A DNA stretch of 64,000 nucleotides from Arthrobacter woluwensis (GCF_030816155.1 NZ_JAUSXR010000001.1:2728001-2792000); one strand, 5' to 3'. Positions 27,965-37,832 are shown, counted from the stretch's first letter. Notes: generated from the letters alone by a model not told the origin. A program made the numbers and translations.

Positions 27965-29623
27965 TCAGAGGGCTTCGCGGATGCGGGCGTGGAGGTCCCG
28001 GAGGCCGTCGCGCGAGCACCGGACCTCCAGCACACTGCGGCCCCGCACCGGTTCCGCGAGGGCGGCGTCGAGTTCCGCCGTCGACGTCACGGCGCGGTGC
28101 GGCACGCCGTAGGCGGCGGCCAGCGCGTCGAGGCGGACGGTGTGCGGAGTGCCGAAGAGGCGTTCGACGGCGGACTCGTAGCCCCCGCGCAGGCCGCCGT
28201 GTTCGAGGGTGCTGAAGATCGCGCCGCCCTGGTCGTTGAGGACCACCACGCGCAGATCCGGCTCGTCCTCCCCCGCACCGAGGAAGAGCCCGCCGGCGTC
28301 GTGCAGGAAGGTGACGTCGCCGCAGAGCAGCGTGGTCTCGCGGCCCGACCCCAGGGCCACGCCGACCGCCGTCGAGGTCATGCCGTCGATCCCGGCGAGG
28401 CCCCGGTTGGCGTGGACCGTCGCCAGGGGTTCCAGCGTGGGAGCGGCGGCGAGGTCGGCGTCGCGGATGCCGTTGGACGAGCCGAGCACGAGCTGCCCCC
28501 GGGTGGCCGCCCACACTGCGGCGGCGACCGCCGGACCCGTCAGGCCGGGTTCCTGGGCGAGCACCTGCTCAATGCCGTGCTGGGCCTTCTCGCCCGCCAG
28601 CAGCCAGGTGTCGAGCCAGCCCTCCGGCGCGCGCCCGGCGAACTCGGAGAGCTCCCGCAGCGTCGCGACCGGGCGTTCGAGGCGGCGTCCCGGCTGGTAC
28701 CAGGCCACGGGGACCGGTTCGTAGAGCGCCAGCGGGATGTCCTGGCGTGCGAGGAGCGCCGTGACGGGACGGGACAGCGTCGGGCGCCCGAACACCACCA
28801 CCCGTTCCAGCGGCTCGGCCGCCTCCGGGCCGAAGCGGTCCAGCAGGAGCCGGTACGGCCCCACGGCGTTCGGGCCGAAGCGGGCGTTCGAACTCGGCTC
28901 GGCGGCCAGCGGCAGCCCGTGGGCGCGGGCGAACGCCTCGGCGATCGGCCCGGCGTCGTGGCCGGCCAGCACCAGAGTGCGGTGTTCGGCGAGGCCGTCC
29001 GGGGCGTCGTAGTGGATCGGCGCGGGGTCCGGGGCGAAGTGGAACGGCCTGCGCTCGGAGACAGCGGGGAACTCCGCGTCCGCTCCGGGCAGCAGCGGGT
29101 CACGGAAGGCGAGATTCACCTGGACCGGGCCGGGCGGCAGCTCTTCGAAGGCGCCGGTCGCGGCGCTCAGGGCGGTCCGGACACCGCGCTGCGGGTCGTC
29201 CCCGGCGGGCACGTCCACGGCGAACCGCGCGTGCTCCCCGAACAGGTCCATCTGCTCCGTGGTCTGGCTGGCGCCGGTGCCGCGCAGTTCCAGGGGCCGG
29301 TCCGCGGAGAGCACCACGAGCGGCGCCGCCACATGGTCGGCCTCCATGACCGCCGGCAGAAGATTGCCCACGGCCGTCCCGGACGTCACGACGACGGCGG
29401 CCGGGGCCCCGCTGCCCAGGATCGCGCCCAGCGCGGTGAAGGCCGCCGCGCGCTCGTCGATCCGCACGTGCAGGGTGATGCGTCCCTCGGCCTCCGCTTC
29501 CGCGAGCGCATACGCGAGAGGCGCCGACCGCGAGCCCGGGGAGACGGCCACGTGCCGCACACCGCCGTCGAGCAGTTCAGCGACGACGATCCGGGCGGAG
29601 GCGAGGGCGGAGAGCTCAGTCAC
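27965..29623 (-). CDS. menD: SEPHCHC synthase (thiamine-diphosphate enzyme of menaquinone synthesis)
   Basis: Joins isochorismate and 2-oxoglutarate to 2-succinyl-5-enolpyruvyl-6-hydroxy-3-cyclohexene-1-carboxylate. The 552-residue product has the MenD landmarks: VSPGSRSAPLAYALAE, the thiamine-activating RIDERAAAFTALG with its Glu, SGTAVGNLLPAVMEA, SADRPLELRGTGASQTT, SSNGIRDAD and the ThDP-binding GDVTFLHDAGGL...NDQGGAIF. I chose the GTG at 29623 (reading TELSALASARI) because TACACT lies 6 bases before it, giving a leaderless mRNA; a GTG at 29659 is an alternative. Divergent from the kdp operon. Confidence 0.92.
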   Translation of the reverse strand: MTELSALASARIVVAELLDGGVRHVAVSPGSRSAPLAYALAEAEAEGRITLHVRIDERAAAFTALGAILGSGAPAAVVVTSGTAVGNLLPAVMEADHVAAPLVVLSADRPLELRGTGASQTTEQMDLFGEHARFAVDVPAGDDPQRGVRTALSAATGAFEELPPGPVQVNLAFRDPLLPGADAEFPAVSERRPFHFAPDPAPIHYDAPDGLAEHRTLVLAGHDAGPIAEAFARAHGLPLAAEPSSNARFGPNAVGPYRLLLDRFGPEAAEPLERVVVFGRPTLSRPVTALLARQDIPLALYEPVPVAWYQPGRRLERPVATLRELSEFAGRAPEGWLDTWLLAGEKAQHGIEQVLAQEPGLTGPAVAAAVWAATRGQLVLGSSNGIRDADLAAAPTLEPLATVHANRGLAGIDGMTSTAVGVALGSGRETTLLCGDVTFLHDAGGLFLGAGEDEPDLRVVVLNDQGGAIFSTLEHGGLRGGYESAVERLFGTPHTVRLDALAAAYGVPHRAVTSTAELDAALAEPVRGRSVLEVRCSRDGLRDLHARIREAL

Positions 29624-29629
29624 CAGACC

Positions 29630-29635
29630 AGTGTA
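29630..29635 (-). promoter_or_regulatory. -10 box of a leaderless menD transcript
   Basis: TACACT on the minus strand, 6 bases before the GTG start and with no ribosome binding site between. No clear -35 was seen. Confidence 0.45.
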
Positions 29636-29701
29636 GTGAGCGGCTTCGGGCGCGCTCACGCCGCGCCGTCACCGCTCTCCCGTGCCCCGGACAAGACCCG
29701 C

Positions 29702-29752
29702 GTAAAGGAAGTGCAAAGGTTCCCTCCTCACGCATCAAGGAAGCGTAAAAGG
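29702..29752 (+). promoter_or_regulatory. Direct repeat upstream of kdp, candidate KdpE boxes
   Basis: GTAAAGGAAGTGCAAAGG (29702-29719) and ATCAAGGAAGCGTAAAAGG (29734-29752) share AAGGAAG-y-G-y-AAA and are 32 bases apart, about three helical turns. They lie 123 bases before the first small kdp ORF. OmpR-family regulators such as KdpE (37115) bind tandem direct repeats, so this is the best candidate; unproven. Confidence 0.45.
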
Positions 29753-29874
29753 CGGCGTCAACGGCCCCGCACAGGACTTCACTGATGGTGTGGGCCGCGG
29801 CGCGGTCCAGGGTGCGGCGTGAACCGCGCCCAGTGCGAATGTCCGCCCGAGCCGGGCGGCGAAAGGAACGTGAG

Positions 29875-29970
29875 ATGGACGACGTGATCGCGGTAGGGGT
29901 CTTCGTGCTCCTGTCCGGCGCCATGGTCTGGCTGGCCAGTGCGATCGACAAGGTGGTGGGACGGAAATGA
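29875..29970 (+). CDS. Tiny membrane protein heading the kdp operon
   Basis: A 31-residue peptide (MDDVIAVGVFVLLSGAMVWL and on) with one predicted transmembrane helix and a basic tail. The ATG at 29875 has GAAAGGAACG upstream, good spacing. Its TGA overlaps the ATG of the next small ORF (ATGA), so the two are translationally coupled to kdpA. Either this or the next ORF can be called KdpF; the second resembles KdpF more. It may be an extra regulator of the pump. Too short for similarity to decide. Confidence 0.6.
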   Translation: MDDVIAVGVFVLLSGAMVWLASAIDKVVGRK

Positions 29971-30080
29971 CCGTCGACGTCCTGGTCTGGGCGCTCCTGG
30001 GGCTGGTGGCGGCAGCGCTGCTGGTCTACCTGGTGGTCTCCCTCATCTCTTCCGACAAATCTTCCGACAAGGGGCAGTGA
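29967..30080 (+). CDS. kdpF: Potassium-transporting ATPase subunit F
   Basis: A 37-residue peptide with one transmembrane helix (residues about 5-27), followed by a polar SSDKSSDKGQ tail. KdpF is a small hydrophobic subunit that stabilises the KdpFABC complex. Position between the first mini-ORF and kdpA, and ATG/TGA overlaps at both ends (29967-29970 and 30078-30082), support the call. Typical KdpF is about 29 residues, so this one is a little longer. Confidence 0.7.
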   Translation: MTVDVLVWALLGLVAAALLVYLVVSLISSDKSSDKGQ

Positions 30081-31720
30081 TGCAGTACTCCTGGCTGTCC
30101 TTCGTCACGCAGATCGCCGTTCTGCTGTTGCTTCTGGGCGTGCTCCACAAGCCTCTGGGCCTCTACCTGCACGCCGCGCTGGAGGGCCGTAAGGACTCCC
30201 GCGTGGAGCGGGTCCTCTTCCGCCTGTCCGGGGTGTCCTCGTCCCGTGAACAGGGCTGGCTCGGGTACACCCGCAGCGTGCTCGCGTTCTCGGTCGTCTC
30301 CGTGCTGGTCATCTACCTGCTGCTCCGGCTCCAGGGGCTCTGGAACCCCGGCGGACCGGGCGCGGTGGATCCGTGGACCTCCATGAACACCGCCATCTCC
30401 TTCGTCACCAACACCAACTGGCAGGTGTACGTCCCGGAGACGACGCTCGGATTCGGCGCCCAGATGGCTCTGCTGGCCGTGCAGAACTTCCTCTCCGCGG
30501 CGGTGGGCATCTGCGTGGCCGTGGCCCTCATGCGCGGCCTCACCCGCTTCGGCACCAGCCACCTGGGCAACTTCTGGGCCGATCTGGTCCGCATCACGCT
30601 CCGGGTGCTGCTGCCCCTGGCCGTGGCGGGCGCCCTCGTGCTCGTGGTGGCCGGCGTGGTCCAGAACTTCTGGAGCGGCTCCGTCACGAACCCCTTCACC
30701 GGAGCCTCTCAGACCCTTCCCGATGGCCCCGTCGCGAGCCAGGAGGCCATCAAGCTCCTCGGCACCAACGGCGGCGGCTACTTCAACGCCAACTCCGCAC
30801 ATCCGTTCGAGAACCCGAACTCCTTCACGTCCCTCTTCGAGGTGTTCCTCATCCTCCTGATCCCCTCGGCGCTGCCGTACGTCTTCGGGCGCATGGCCGG
30901 CGACGCCCGTCAGGGCTTCACGGTGCTGGGCGTGATGGGCGGCCTTTGGGCCCTCACGACGACGGCGATGGCCTGGGCGCTGGCCGCATTCCCGGGTGCC
31001 GGCGAGGGTCTGGAGCAGCGCTTCGGCCCGGCGGCGAGCGGTGTGTTCGCTTCCGCCACCACGCTGACGTCCACGGGCGCCGTGAACGCGGCGCACGACT
31101 CCCTGCCGCCCCTGGCCGGCGGCCTGGCCATGGTCAACATGATGCTCGGCGAAGTGGCTCCGGGCGGAGTGGGGTCCGGGCTGTACGGCATGCTGGTGAT
31201 CGCCGTGGTCACGGTGTTCCTGGCCGGGCTCATGGTCGGCCGCACGCCCGAGTACCTGGGCAAGAAGGTCCAGGCCCGGCACATGACGATCGCAGCGCTC
31301 TACCTCCTGGTGGTGCCCGTCCTGGTCCTGGTCCTGTCCGGCATCGCCGTGCTCGTCCCGGGAATCCTCTCCCAGGCGCCGGCCCAGGGTCCCCACCAGT
31401 TCAGCGAGGTCCTGTACGCCTTCACCTCCGGCGCCAACAACAACGGCTCGGCGTTCGGCGGCATCACGAGCTCGGGCCCGGCGCTGGCCACCATGCTCGG
31501 CATCGCCATGTGGCTCGGTCGCTTCGTGGGCATCGTGCTGGTGCTCGCGCTGGCAGGCGCGTTCGTCACCCAGCCCCGCGTTCCGGCGTCGGCCGGCACG
31601 CTTCCCACCCACGGCGGCCTGTTCGCCGTCATGCTCAGCACCGTCGCGGTCCTGCTGACCGCCCTCAACTACCTCCCGGCCCTCGCGCTGGGCCCGCTCG
31701 CAGAAGGCACCCTGTCATGA
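30080..31720 (+). CDS. kdpA: Potassium-transporting ATPase, potassium-binding subunit
   Basis: The channel-like subunit that selects and passes K+ in the high-affinity KdpFABC pump. The 546-residue protein starts at the ATG at 30080 and has about ten transmembrane helices with the four selectivity-filter segments of the SKT superfamily: [45 protein letters not shown] and [14 protein letters not shown]. The stop overlaps the kdpB ATG by 3 bases. The operon likely responds to low K+ or osmotic stress through KdpDE encoded downstream. Confidence 0.95.
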   Translation: MQYSWLSFVTQIAVLLLLLGVLHKPLGLYLHAALEGRKDSRVERVLFRLSGVSSSREQGWLGYTRSVLAFSVVSVLVIYLLLRLQGLWNPGGPGAVDPWTSMNTAISFVTNTNWQVYVPETTLGFGAQMALLAVQNFLSAAVGICVAVALMRGLTRFGTSHLGNFWADLVRITLRVLLPLAVAGALVLVVAGVVQNFWSGSVTNPFTGASQTLPDGPVASQEAIKLLGTNGGGYFNANSAHPFENPNSFTSLFEVFLILLIPSALPYVFGRMAGDARQGFTVLGVMGGLWALTTTAMAWALAAFPGAGEGLEQRFGPAASGVFASATTLTSTGAVNAAHDSLPPLAGGLAMVNMMLGEVAPGGVGSGLYGMLVIAVVTVFLAGLMVGRTPEYLGKKVQARHMTIAALYLLVVPVLVLVLSGIAVLVPGILSQAPAQGPHQFSEVLYAFTSGANNNGSAFGGITSSGPALATMLGIAMWLGRFVGIVLVLALAGAFVTQPRVPASAGTLPTHGGLFAVMLSTVAVLLTALNYLPALALGPLAEGTLS

Positions 31721-33868
31721 AGACCGCACTCGACGACACCACCACCCGGCCCGCAGCCGCTCCCGCACCCCGCGAGGAGGAGCTCTCCGGCCACAGCTAC
31801 AAGCGCCGCAGCAGCTGGGACCGCAAAACCCTGCTGGGTGCGGTGCCCCTGGCCCTGAAGAAGTTCTCGCCCCGGGCCATGGCCCACTCCCCGGTCATGT
31901 TCACCGTCCTGGTGGGCACGGCGGCCTCCCTCCTGGTCTGCGTGGGACAGTTCGCCTCCGGCTCGCCGGAGGCCGGGTTCAGCCTGGCCGTGACCGTGTG
32001 GCTGGCCCTCACCGTCCTCTTCGGCAACTACTCGGAAGCCCTCGCCGAAGGCCGCGGCAAAGCCCAGGCAGACAGCCTGCGCGCCAGCCGGGAAGGCCTG
32101 AAGGCCCGGAAGCTCCACGGGGCCGGCGAGGAGATGGTCGCGGCGTCCGAACTCCACCGGGGTGACCTGGTGGTGTGCGACGCCGGAGACGTCATCCCCT
32201 CCGACGGCGAGATCGTCGAGGGCCTGGCGATGGTGGACGAATCCGCCATCACGGGTGAGTCCGCCCCCGTGGTCCGTGAGTCCGGCGGCGACCGCTCCGC
32301 CGTGACGGGCGGCACCACGGTGCTCTCCGACCGGATCGTGGTCCGCATCAGCGCCGAGCCGGGGGCGACCTTCCTGGACCGCATGATCTCCCTCGTGGAA
32401 GGCGCCGAACGCAAGCGCACCCCCAACGAGATCGCGCTGCACGTCCTGCTCGTGGCCCTGACCATCACGTTCCTGGTGGTGACGGTGACCCTGGTCCCGT
32501 TCTCCCAGCTCGCCGGAGCGGTGCCGAGCCCCATCGTCCTGGTGGCCCTCCTGGTCTGCCTCATCCCGACCACCATCGGCGCCCTGGTGCCCGCCATCGG
32601 CATCGCCGGGATGGACCGCCTGGTGCAGCACAACGTCCTGGCCACGAGCGGACGCGCCGTGGAGACGGCCGGGGACATCACCACTCTCATGATGGACAAG
32701 ACCGGCACCATCACCTACGGCAACCGCCGGGCCGTCGAGTTCATCCCCGCCCCGGGAGTGGCTCGGGAGGAACTGGTGGAGGCCGCACGACTCTCCTCGC
32801 TCGCCGATGAGACCCCGGAAGGCCGGTCCATCGTGGAGCTGGCCGAGAGCACCGGCGCCGCCCCCGCACAGGGGCGGCCAACGCTGGAGGACCTGTTCAG
32901 CGGTCCGGACGCGGCCGAGGCCGTGGAGTTCACCGCGGCGACCCGGATGAGCGGCCTGGACCACCGCGGAGTGAAGGTGCGCAAGGGGGCGGCGGCCGCC
33001 GTCGGGCACTGGGCCGAAGACGGCGGCAGCGCGCTTCCCGGCGCGGTGTCCGCCACCGTGGAGGAACTCTCCCGGCGGGGCAGCACCCCGCTGGTGGTCG
33101 CACGGCAGGACGCCCGGGGCGGCGTGGAGGTGCTGGGCACCGTGGAACTGGCCGATGTGGTGAAGCCCGGCATCGCCGAACGGTTCTCCGCGCTGCGCAC
33201 CATGGGCATCCGCACCGTCATGATCACCGGTGACAACCCCCTGACCGCGGCGGCGATCGCCGAGCAGGCCGGGGTGGACGACTACCTCGCCGAGGCCACT
33301 CCGGAGGACAAGCTCGCCCGGATCCACGCGGAACAGGCCGCCGGACGGCTCGTGGCCATGACCGGCGACGGCACCAACGACGCCCCGGCGCTCGCCGCCG
33401 CGGACGTGGGGGTCGCCATGAACTCCGGGACGCAGGCCGCCAAGGAGGCCGCGAACATGGTGGACCTGGACTGCGGATCCCACTAAGCTCCTGGACATCG
33501 TGGCGATCGGCAAGCAGCTGCTCATTACGCGCGGTTCGCTCACCACCTTCTCCGTGGCGAACGACGTCGCGAAGTACTTCGCGATCATCCCGGCCCTGTT
33601 CACCGTGGCGTACCCGGGCCTCGGGCTGCTGAACATCATGGGCCTGCACTCCCCGCAGAGCGCGATCCTCTCCGCCGTGATCTTCAACGCCCTGGTGATC
33701 GTGGCCCTGGTGCCGCTCGCGCTCAAGGGCGTGAAGTACCGCGCCGTGAGCGCCCAGAACGCGCTGCGGCGCAATCTGCTGGTGTTCGGCGTCGGCGGGC
33801 TGATCGCACCGTTCCTCGGCATCAAACTCATCGACCTCGTGGTGGCTCTGCTGCCCGGACTCGCGTAG
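31717..33868 (+). pseudogene. kdpB: Potassium-transporting ATPase ATP-binding subunit, one frameshift near the C-terminus
   Basis: P-type ATPase that powers K+ uptake. Motifs in order: TGESAPV actuator loop, four N-terminal helices, the phosphorylation site DKTGT (Asp327), the nucleotide domain, [13 protein letters not shown], and [11 protein letters not shown]. The frame breaks near 33473: reading on gives [10 protein letters not shown] and a TAA, while removing one G yields the family sequence [21 protein letters not shown] and continues to 33868 with the last three helices. All catalytic motifs precede the break, but the truncated form would lack the C-terminal membrane helices and not work. 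A sequencing error is likely, since kdpA, kdpC, kdpD and kdpE are intact. Confidence 0.85.
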
Positions 33869-33877
33869 GAGCACCTC

Positions 33878-34486
33878 ATGACCGCGACATTGCGACAATT
33901 CCGCGTGGCCTTCGTCCTTCTGGCCCTGCTCACCGTCATCCTGGGCGGACTGTATCCCCTGGCGGTCTTCGGGCTCGGGCAGTCGATCGCCCCGGCGCAG
34001 GCCAACGGCTCCGTGCAGAGCGTGAACGGTTCGCCCGCCGCCTCCTCGCTCCTCGCCCAGCCCGTGCCGGAGACGGACCGCCGGTTCTTCTTCCCGCGGC
34101 CCTCCGCCGTGAGCTGGGACCCGAAGACGTCCTCGGCGACCAACCTCGCCCCCACCGCCGCCGCCCTGAAGGAAGCGAAGGACGCGGCTCGCACCGCCGT
34201 CGCGAACCGGGAGGGCGTGGACCGCTCGGCGGTTCCGGAGGATGCCGTGACATCGTCCGCCTCCGGCCTCGACCCGGACATCTCCCCCGCCTACGCGGCG
34301 CTGCAGGCGCCGCGCGTCGCCCGTGCCACGGGGCTGCCCCTGGCCGAGGTGCAGACCCTCATCCAGCAGTCGACCACCACGGGAGTGGAGACCTTGCTGG
34401 GCCAGGAATCGGTCAACACCACGACGCTCAACCTGGCGCTGGGGAAGCGGCTGCAGCCGGCTCCGTCGCAGGCCGGGAGCCACTAG
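33878..34486 (+). CDS. kdpC: Potassium-transporting ATPase subunit C
   Basis: The single-span subunit that assists ATP binding or assembly in KdpFABC. The 202-residue protein has an N-terminal transmembrane helix (about 12-34) and the family motifs FFFPRPSAVSWDP, TSSASGLDPDISPAYAALQ and a C-terminal VNTTTLNLAL. Start at the ATG at 33878, 9 bases after kdpB. Followed by a short gap with the inverted repeat TGGACCG/CGGTCCA (34486-34515) and a new promoter for kdpD. Confidence 0.95.
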   Translation: MTATLRQFRVAFVLLALLTVILGGLYPLAVFGLGQSIAPAQANGSVQSVNGSPAASSLLAQPVPETDRRFFFPRPSAVSWDPKTSSATNLAPTAAALKEAKDAARTAVANREGVDRSAVPEDAVTSSASGLDPDISPAYAALQAPRVARATGLPLAEVQTLIQQSTTTGVETLLGQESVNTTTLNLALGKRLQPAPSQAGSH

Positions 34487-34529
34487 TGGACCGCCCGAGG
34501 GTCACCCGTACGGTCCACGCTCGCGCTGT

Positions 34530-34535
34530 TAGGAT
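34530..34535 (+). promoter_or_regulatory. -10 box for a separate kdpDE transcript
   Basis: TAGGAT lies 6 bases before the kdpD ATG, and no ribosome binding site is present. It predicts a leaderless kdpDE mRNA independent of kdpFABC. Confidence 0.45.
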
Positions 34536-34541
34536 CGGCGC

Positions 34542-37118
34542 ATGAGACGCGGCCGGTTACGGGTGTTCCTCGGGGCGGCCCCGGGCGTCGGCAAGACGTA
34601 CGCCATGCTGGAGGAGGCCCATCGGCTCCGGGCCGCCGGCGAGAACGTGGTGGTGGCCGTCGCCCTCGATCACGGCCGGCCGCAGACGGCCCGGCTGCTC
34701 GACGGACTCGAGACAGTGCCCCTCCGTCGCCACACGCACCGCGGCGCCGCCCTGGAGGAGATGGATCTCGACGCCGTGCTGGAGCGCGCGCCGGCCGTCG
34801 CCGTCGTGGACGAATACGCCCACAGCAACGCCCCCGGCTGCCGGAACGAAAAGCGCTGGGAGGACGTGGAGGAACTCCTGGCCGCGGGGATCGATGTGCT
34901 CTCCACCGTCAACGTGCAGCACCTAGCGTCCCTCCACGACGTGGTCCAGGCCATCACCGGCACCCGGCAGCAGGAGACCATCCCGGACGCGGTCGTGCGG
35001 CACGCGGACCAGATCGAGCTCGTGGACATCGCGCCGGAGCTGCTCCGGCAGCGGCTGAGCCAGGGCGACGTCTACCCGGCGGAGAACATCGACGCCGCCC
35101 TCGCCAACTACTTCCGGCTCGGCAACCTCTCGGCCCTCCGCGAGATCGCCCTGATCTGGCTCGCCGACCGGGTGGACGAAGGTCTGGCCCGGTACCGCGA
35201 ACACCAGGGCATCGAGGGCACGTGGCCCGCGCGCGAACGGATCGTGGTGGGCCTGACCGGCGGGCCCGAGGGTGAGATCCTGCTGCGCCGTGCCGCCCGC
35301 GTCCTCTCGCGAGTGAACGACGGCGACCTCCTGGCCGTGCACGTCCGCCGCGCCGACGGCCTGGACGACGGTTCGGCGGGCCGGCTGGGCGTGCAGCAGC
35401 GCCTGGTGGAGGACCTCGGCGGCCGCTTCGTCCACGTCTCCGGCGAGGACGTCGCGGCGTCCCTCCTCGACTACGCCCGGGGCGCGAACGCAACGCAGAT
35501 CGTCATCGGGGTGTCCCGGCACGGGCGGCTCCATCAGCTGCTCGGCACCGGGGTGAGCAACGCCGTGGTGCGCGGTTCCGGGGACATCGACGTCCATCTC
35601 GTGACCCACCCGTTCACGGGACGCCAGGCGGCCTTGCCGACCGCTCCGTCCTTGAGCCGGCTCCGGACCACGCTGGGGTTCGTTCTCGCGCTCGTGGGGC
35701 CACCGCTCATCACGCTGCTGCTCTCGCCGTTCCAAGGCCTCGACCTGGCCACCCACGTGCTCGCGCACCTGTGCGTGGTCATCGCGGTCGCCTTCGTGGG
35801 CGGGCTCAAACCGGCGGTCCCGGCGGCGATCCTGGATTCGCTGCTGCTGAACTTCTTCGTGACGCCGCCGGTGGGCACGTTCACCATCTCCGATCCCCAG
35901 AATCTCTTCGCCCTGATCGTGTTCCTCGGGGTCGCGATCGCCGTCTCGCTGGTGGTGGGCCTGTCCGCCCGGCGCAGCGTGGAAGCCCGGCGCGCGCGGG
36001 CCGAGGCGGTCACGCTGAGTGAGCTCGCGTCGTCGTCGCTGGCCAGCGACCAGAGCCCTGCGGACTTCGTGCGGCAGGTGCGGCAGGAGTTCTCGCTGGA
36101 GGCCGTGGCCCTGTTCGAGCGGGACGCCTCACAGCCTGCGGGCGACGACGCCGGCTGGCGGCTGAGCGCTTCCACCGGCGCCGGCGCGCCCGGCAGTCCC
36201 GAGGAGGCCGGCACCGCGGAGGAGCTCTCCCCCACCGTGCTGCTGGCGTGGAACGGGCGAGTCCTGTCGGGCGGCGAGCGGCGGCTGCTCCGGGCGTTCG
36301 AATCCCATCTGCTGGCGCTCCTGGAACGGGACCGGCTGGCCCTGAGCCTGGCCGACACCGTCAAGCTCGCGGAGGGCAACCGCATCCGGACGTCCCTGCT
36401 GCAGGCCGCGTCCCACGACCTCCGCACGCCGCTGGCCGGGATCGGTCTGGCCGCCACGGCCCTGCGGCGTCAGCGCGGCAAGATGACGGCGGAGGAAGAG
36501 GAGGAGATGCTGGAGACGATCGAGAGCTGCAACCACCGGCTGGAATCGCTGATCGCCAATCTGCTGGACATGTCCCGGATCTCGGGCGACGCCGTCACCG
36601 TGCTCCACGAGCCGGTCTCCTGGCTGGAGGTGGTCCCGGAGGCACTGTCCGGGGTCGGCGAGGGCCAGGTGCGCGTGGAGCTTGCACCGAATCTCCCGCC
36701 CGTCGACGCGGACCGTGGCCTGCTGGAGCGGGCGCTGGCGAACCTCGTGGAGAACGCCGTCAAGCACGCCCCGGATTCCGGGGTGGTCCTGGTGGCGACC
36801 CCCGGTGGTCTTCTCGGACCGGTGCTGGACGGCCGTCCCGCGAGCGAACTCCGAGTGGTGGACCACGGCTCCGGCGTGGCCCAGGAGCGTCTGGCCGAGA
36901 TGTTCCAGCCCTTCCGTCAATTGGACACCCAGGCGAGCGGGCTCGGGCTGGGGCTCGCGGTGGCACGAGGCTTCATCGAGGCGATGGGCGGAGAGCTCAC
37001 CGCGGAGCCGACGCCGGGCGGCGGCCTGACGATGGTGGTCCGGCTCCCGCTGTACGCGGGGCCGCACTCGCACGGCGCGGCTCAGGGAACACCCGAAGGA
37101 CAGGAGGAACGGGCATGA
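34542..37118 (+). CDS. kdpD: Osmosensitive potassium channel sensor histidine kinase
   Basis: Senses low K+ or turgor and phosphorylates KdpE. The 858-residue protein has the N-terminal Kdp sensor domain (about 5-210; Walker-like GAAPGVGKT, then VVDEYAHSNAPG and DVLSTVNVQHL), a USP-like domain (about 225-345), four transmembrane helices of DUF4118 (about 375-480), a GAF-like region (about 500-600), the HisKA domain with the phosphorylated His625 in SHDLRTPLAG, and an HATPase_c domain ending near 850 (NLVENAVKHAP, GLGLGLAV). Full length for the family. The stop overlaps the kdpE start by 4 bases. Confidence 0.96.
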   Translation: MRRGRLRVFLGAAPGVGKTYAMLEEAHRLRAAGENVVVAVALDHGRPQTARLLDGLETVPLRRHTHRGAALEEMDLDAVLERAPAVAVVDEYAHSNAPGCRNEKRWEDVEELLAAGIDVLSTVNVQHLASLHDVVQAITGTRQQETIPDAVVRHADQIELVDIAPELLRQRLSQGDVYPAENIDAALANYFRLGNLSALREIALIWLADRVDEGLARYREHQGIEGTWPARERIVVGLTGGPEGEILLRRAARVLSRVNDGDLLAVHVRRADGLDDGSAGRLGVQQRLVEDLGGRFVHVSGEDVAASLLDYARGANATQIVIGVSRHGRLHQLLGTGVSNAVVRGSGDIDVHLVTHPFTGRQAALPTAPSLSRLRTTLGFVLALVGPPLITLLLSPFQGLDLATHVLAHLCVVIAVAFVGGLKPAVPAAILDSLLLNFFVTPPVGTFTISDPQNLFALIVFLGVAIAVSLVVGLSARRSVEARRARAEAVTLSELASSSLASDQSPADFVRQVRQEFSLEAVALFERDASQPAGDDAGWRLSASTGAGAPGSPEEAGTAEELSPTVLLAWNGRVLSGGERRLLRAFESHLLALLERDRLALSLADTVKLAEGNRIRTSLLQAASHDLRTPLAGIGLAATALRRQRGKMTAEEEEEMLETIESCNHRLESLIANLLDMSRISGDAVTVLHEPVSWLEVVPEALSGVGEGQVRVELAPNLPPVDADRGLLERALANLVENAVKHAPDSGVVLVATPGGLLGPVLDGRPASELRVVDHGSGVAQERLAEMFQPFRQLDTQASGLGLGLAVARGFIEAMGGELTAEPTPGGGLTMVVRLPLYAGPHSHGAAQGTPEGQEERA

Positions 37119-37789
37119 GGAAAGTGCTCGTGGTGGACGACGAGCCGCAGCTGCTCCGCGCCCTCCAGATCAATCTGCGGGCGGAGGGGTACGACGTCGC
37201 GGTGGCCGCTGACGGCGCCTCCGCGCTGCGTGCCGCCGCCGACAACCCGCCGCACGTGGTGGTCCTGGACCTCGGCCTGCCGGACATGGAGGGCACCGAG
37301 GTGATCCACGGCCTGCGCGGCTGGACGGAGGTCCCGATCATCGTGCTCTCCGCCCGGCACGGCTCCTCGGACAAGGTGGAGGCCCTCGACGCCGGAGCGG
37401 ACGACTACGTCACCAAGCCCTTCGGCCTGGACGAACTGCTGGCCCGGATGCGCGCGGTGGAACGGCGCAGGGTGCAGGATTTCGCACTCGGAGCAGTGGA
37501 CGCCGGGGCGCTCCGCATCGATCTCGCCGCCTCCTCGGTCACCCGCGACGGCGAGCGGGTGCACCTCACACCGCGCGAATGGGCCGTGCTCCAGTTGTTG
37601 GTGGAGAACTCCGGGAAGCTCGTCACGCAGCAGCACCTGCTGCGCTCGGTCTGGGGTCCGGCGTACACGGAGGAGACCCAGTATCTGCGCGTCTATCTCG
37701 CCCAGCTGCGCCGGAAGCTGGAGCGTGACCCCGCCCATCCGGAGCACCTCGTGACCGAGCCCGGCATGGGGTACCGCTTCGTCCCGTGA
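37115..37789 (+). CDS. kdpE: KDP operon response regulator
   Basis: OmpR/PhoB-type response regulator of the kdp operon. The 224-residue protein has a receiver domain (1-115; phosphoacceptor Asp52 in VVVLDLGLPD, Lys in TKPFGLDELLAR) and a winged-helix DNA-binding domain (about 130-222; LTPREWAVLQLLVENSGKLV). Strong AGGAGG ribosome binding site within the end of kdpD and a 4-base overlap couple translation of the pair. Likely target: the direct repeats at 29702. Confidence 0.95.
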   Translation: MRKVLVVDDEPQLLRALQINLRAEGYDVAVAADGASALRAAADNPPHVVVLDLGLPDMEGTEVIHGLRGWTEVPIIVLSARHGSSDKVEALDAGADDYVTKPFGLDELLARMRAVERRRVQDFALGAVDAGALRIDLAASSVTRDGERVHLTPREWAVLQLLVENSGKLVTQQHLLRSVWGPAYTEETQYLRVYLAQLRRKLERDPAHPEHLVTEPGMGYRFVP

Positions 37790-37832
37790 GTCCCCGGACC
37801 GGCCGTTCCCGGACGCCCTTTAGGCTGGGTTC

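Noticed and set aside
33500..33868. Separate small membrane protein gene after kdpB
   Set aside because: It is the C-terminal part of KdpB displaced by the frameshift near 33473.
31669..34281. Very long open frame antisense to kdpB and kdpC (870 codons)
   Set aside because: It is a high-GC shadow frame: composition follows the opposite strand's codon positions, no start context, and no protein-like motifs, while kdpB and kdpC are clear.
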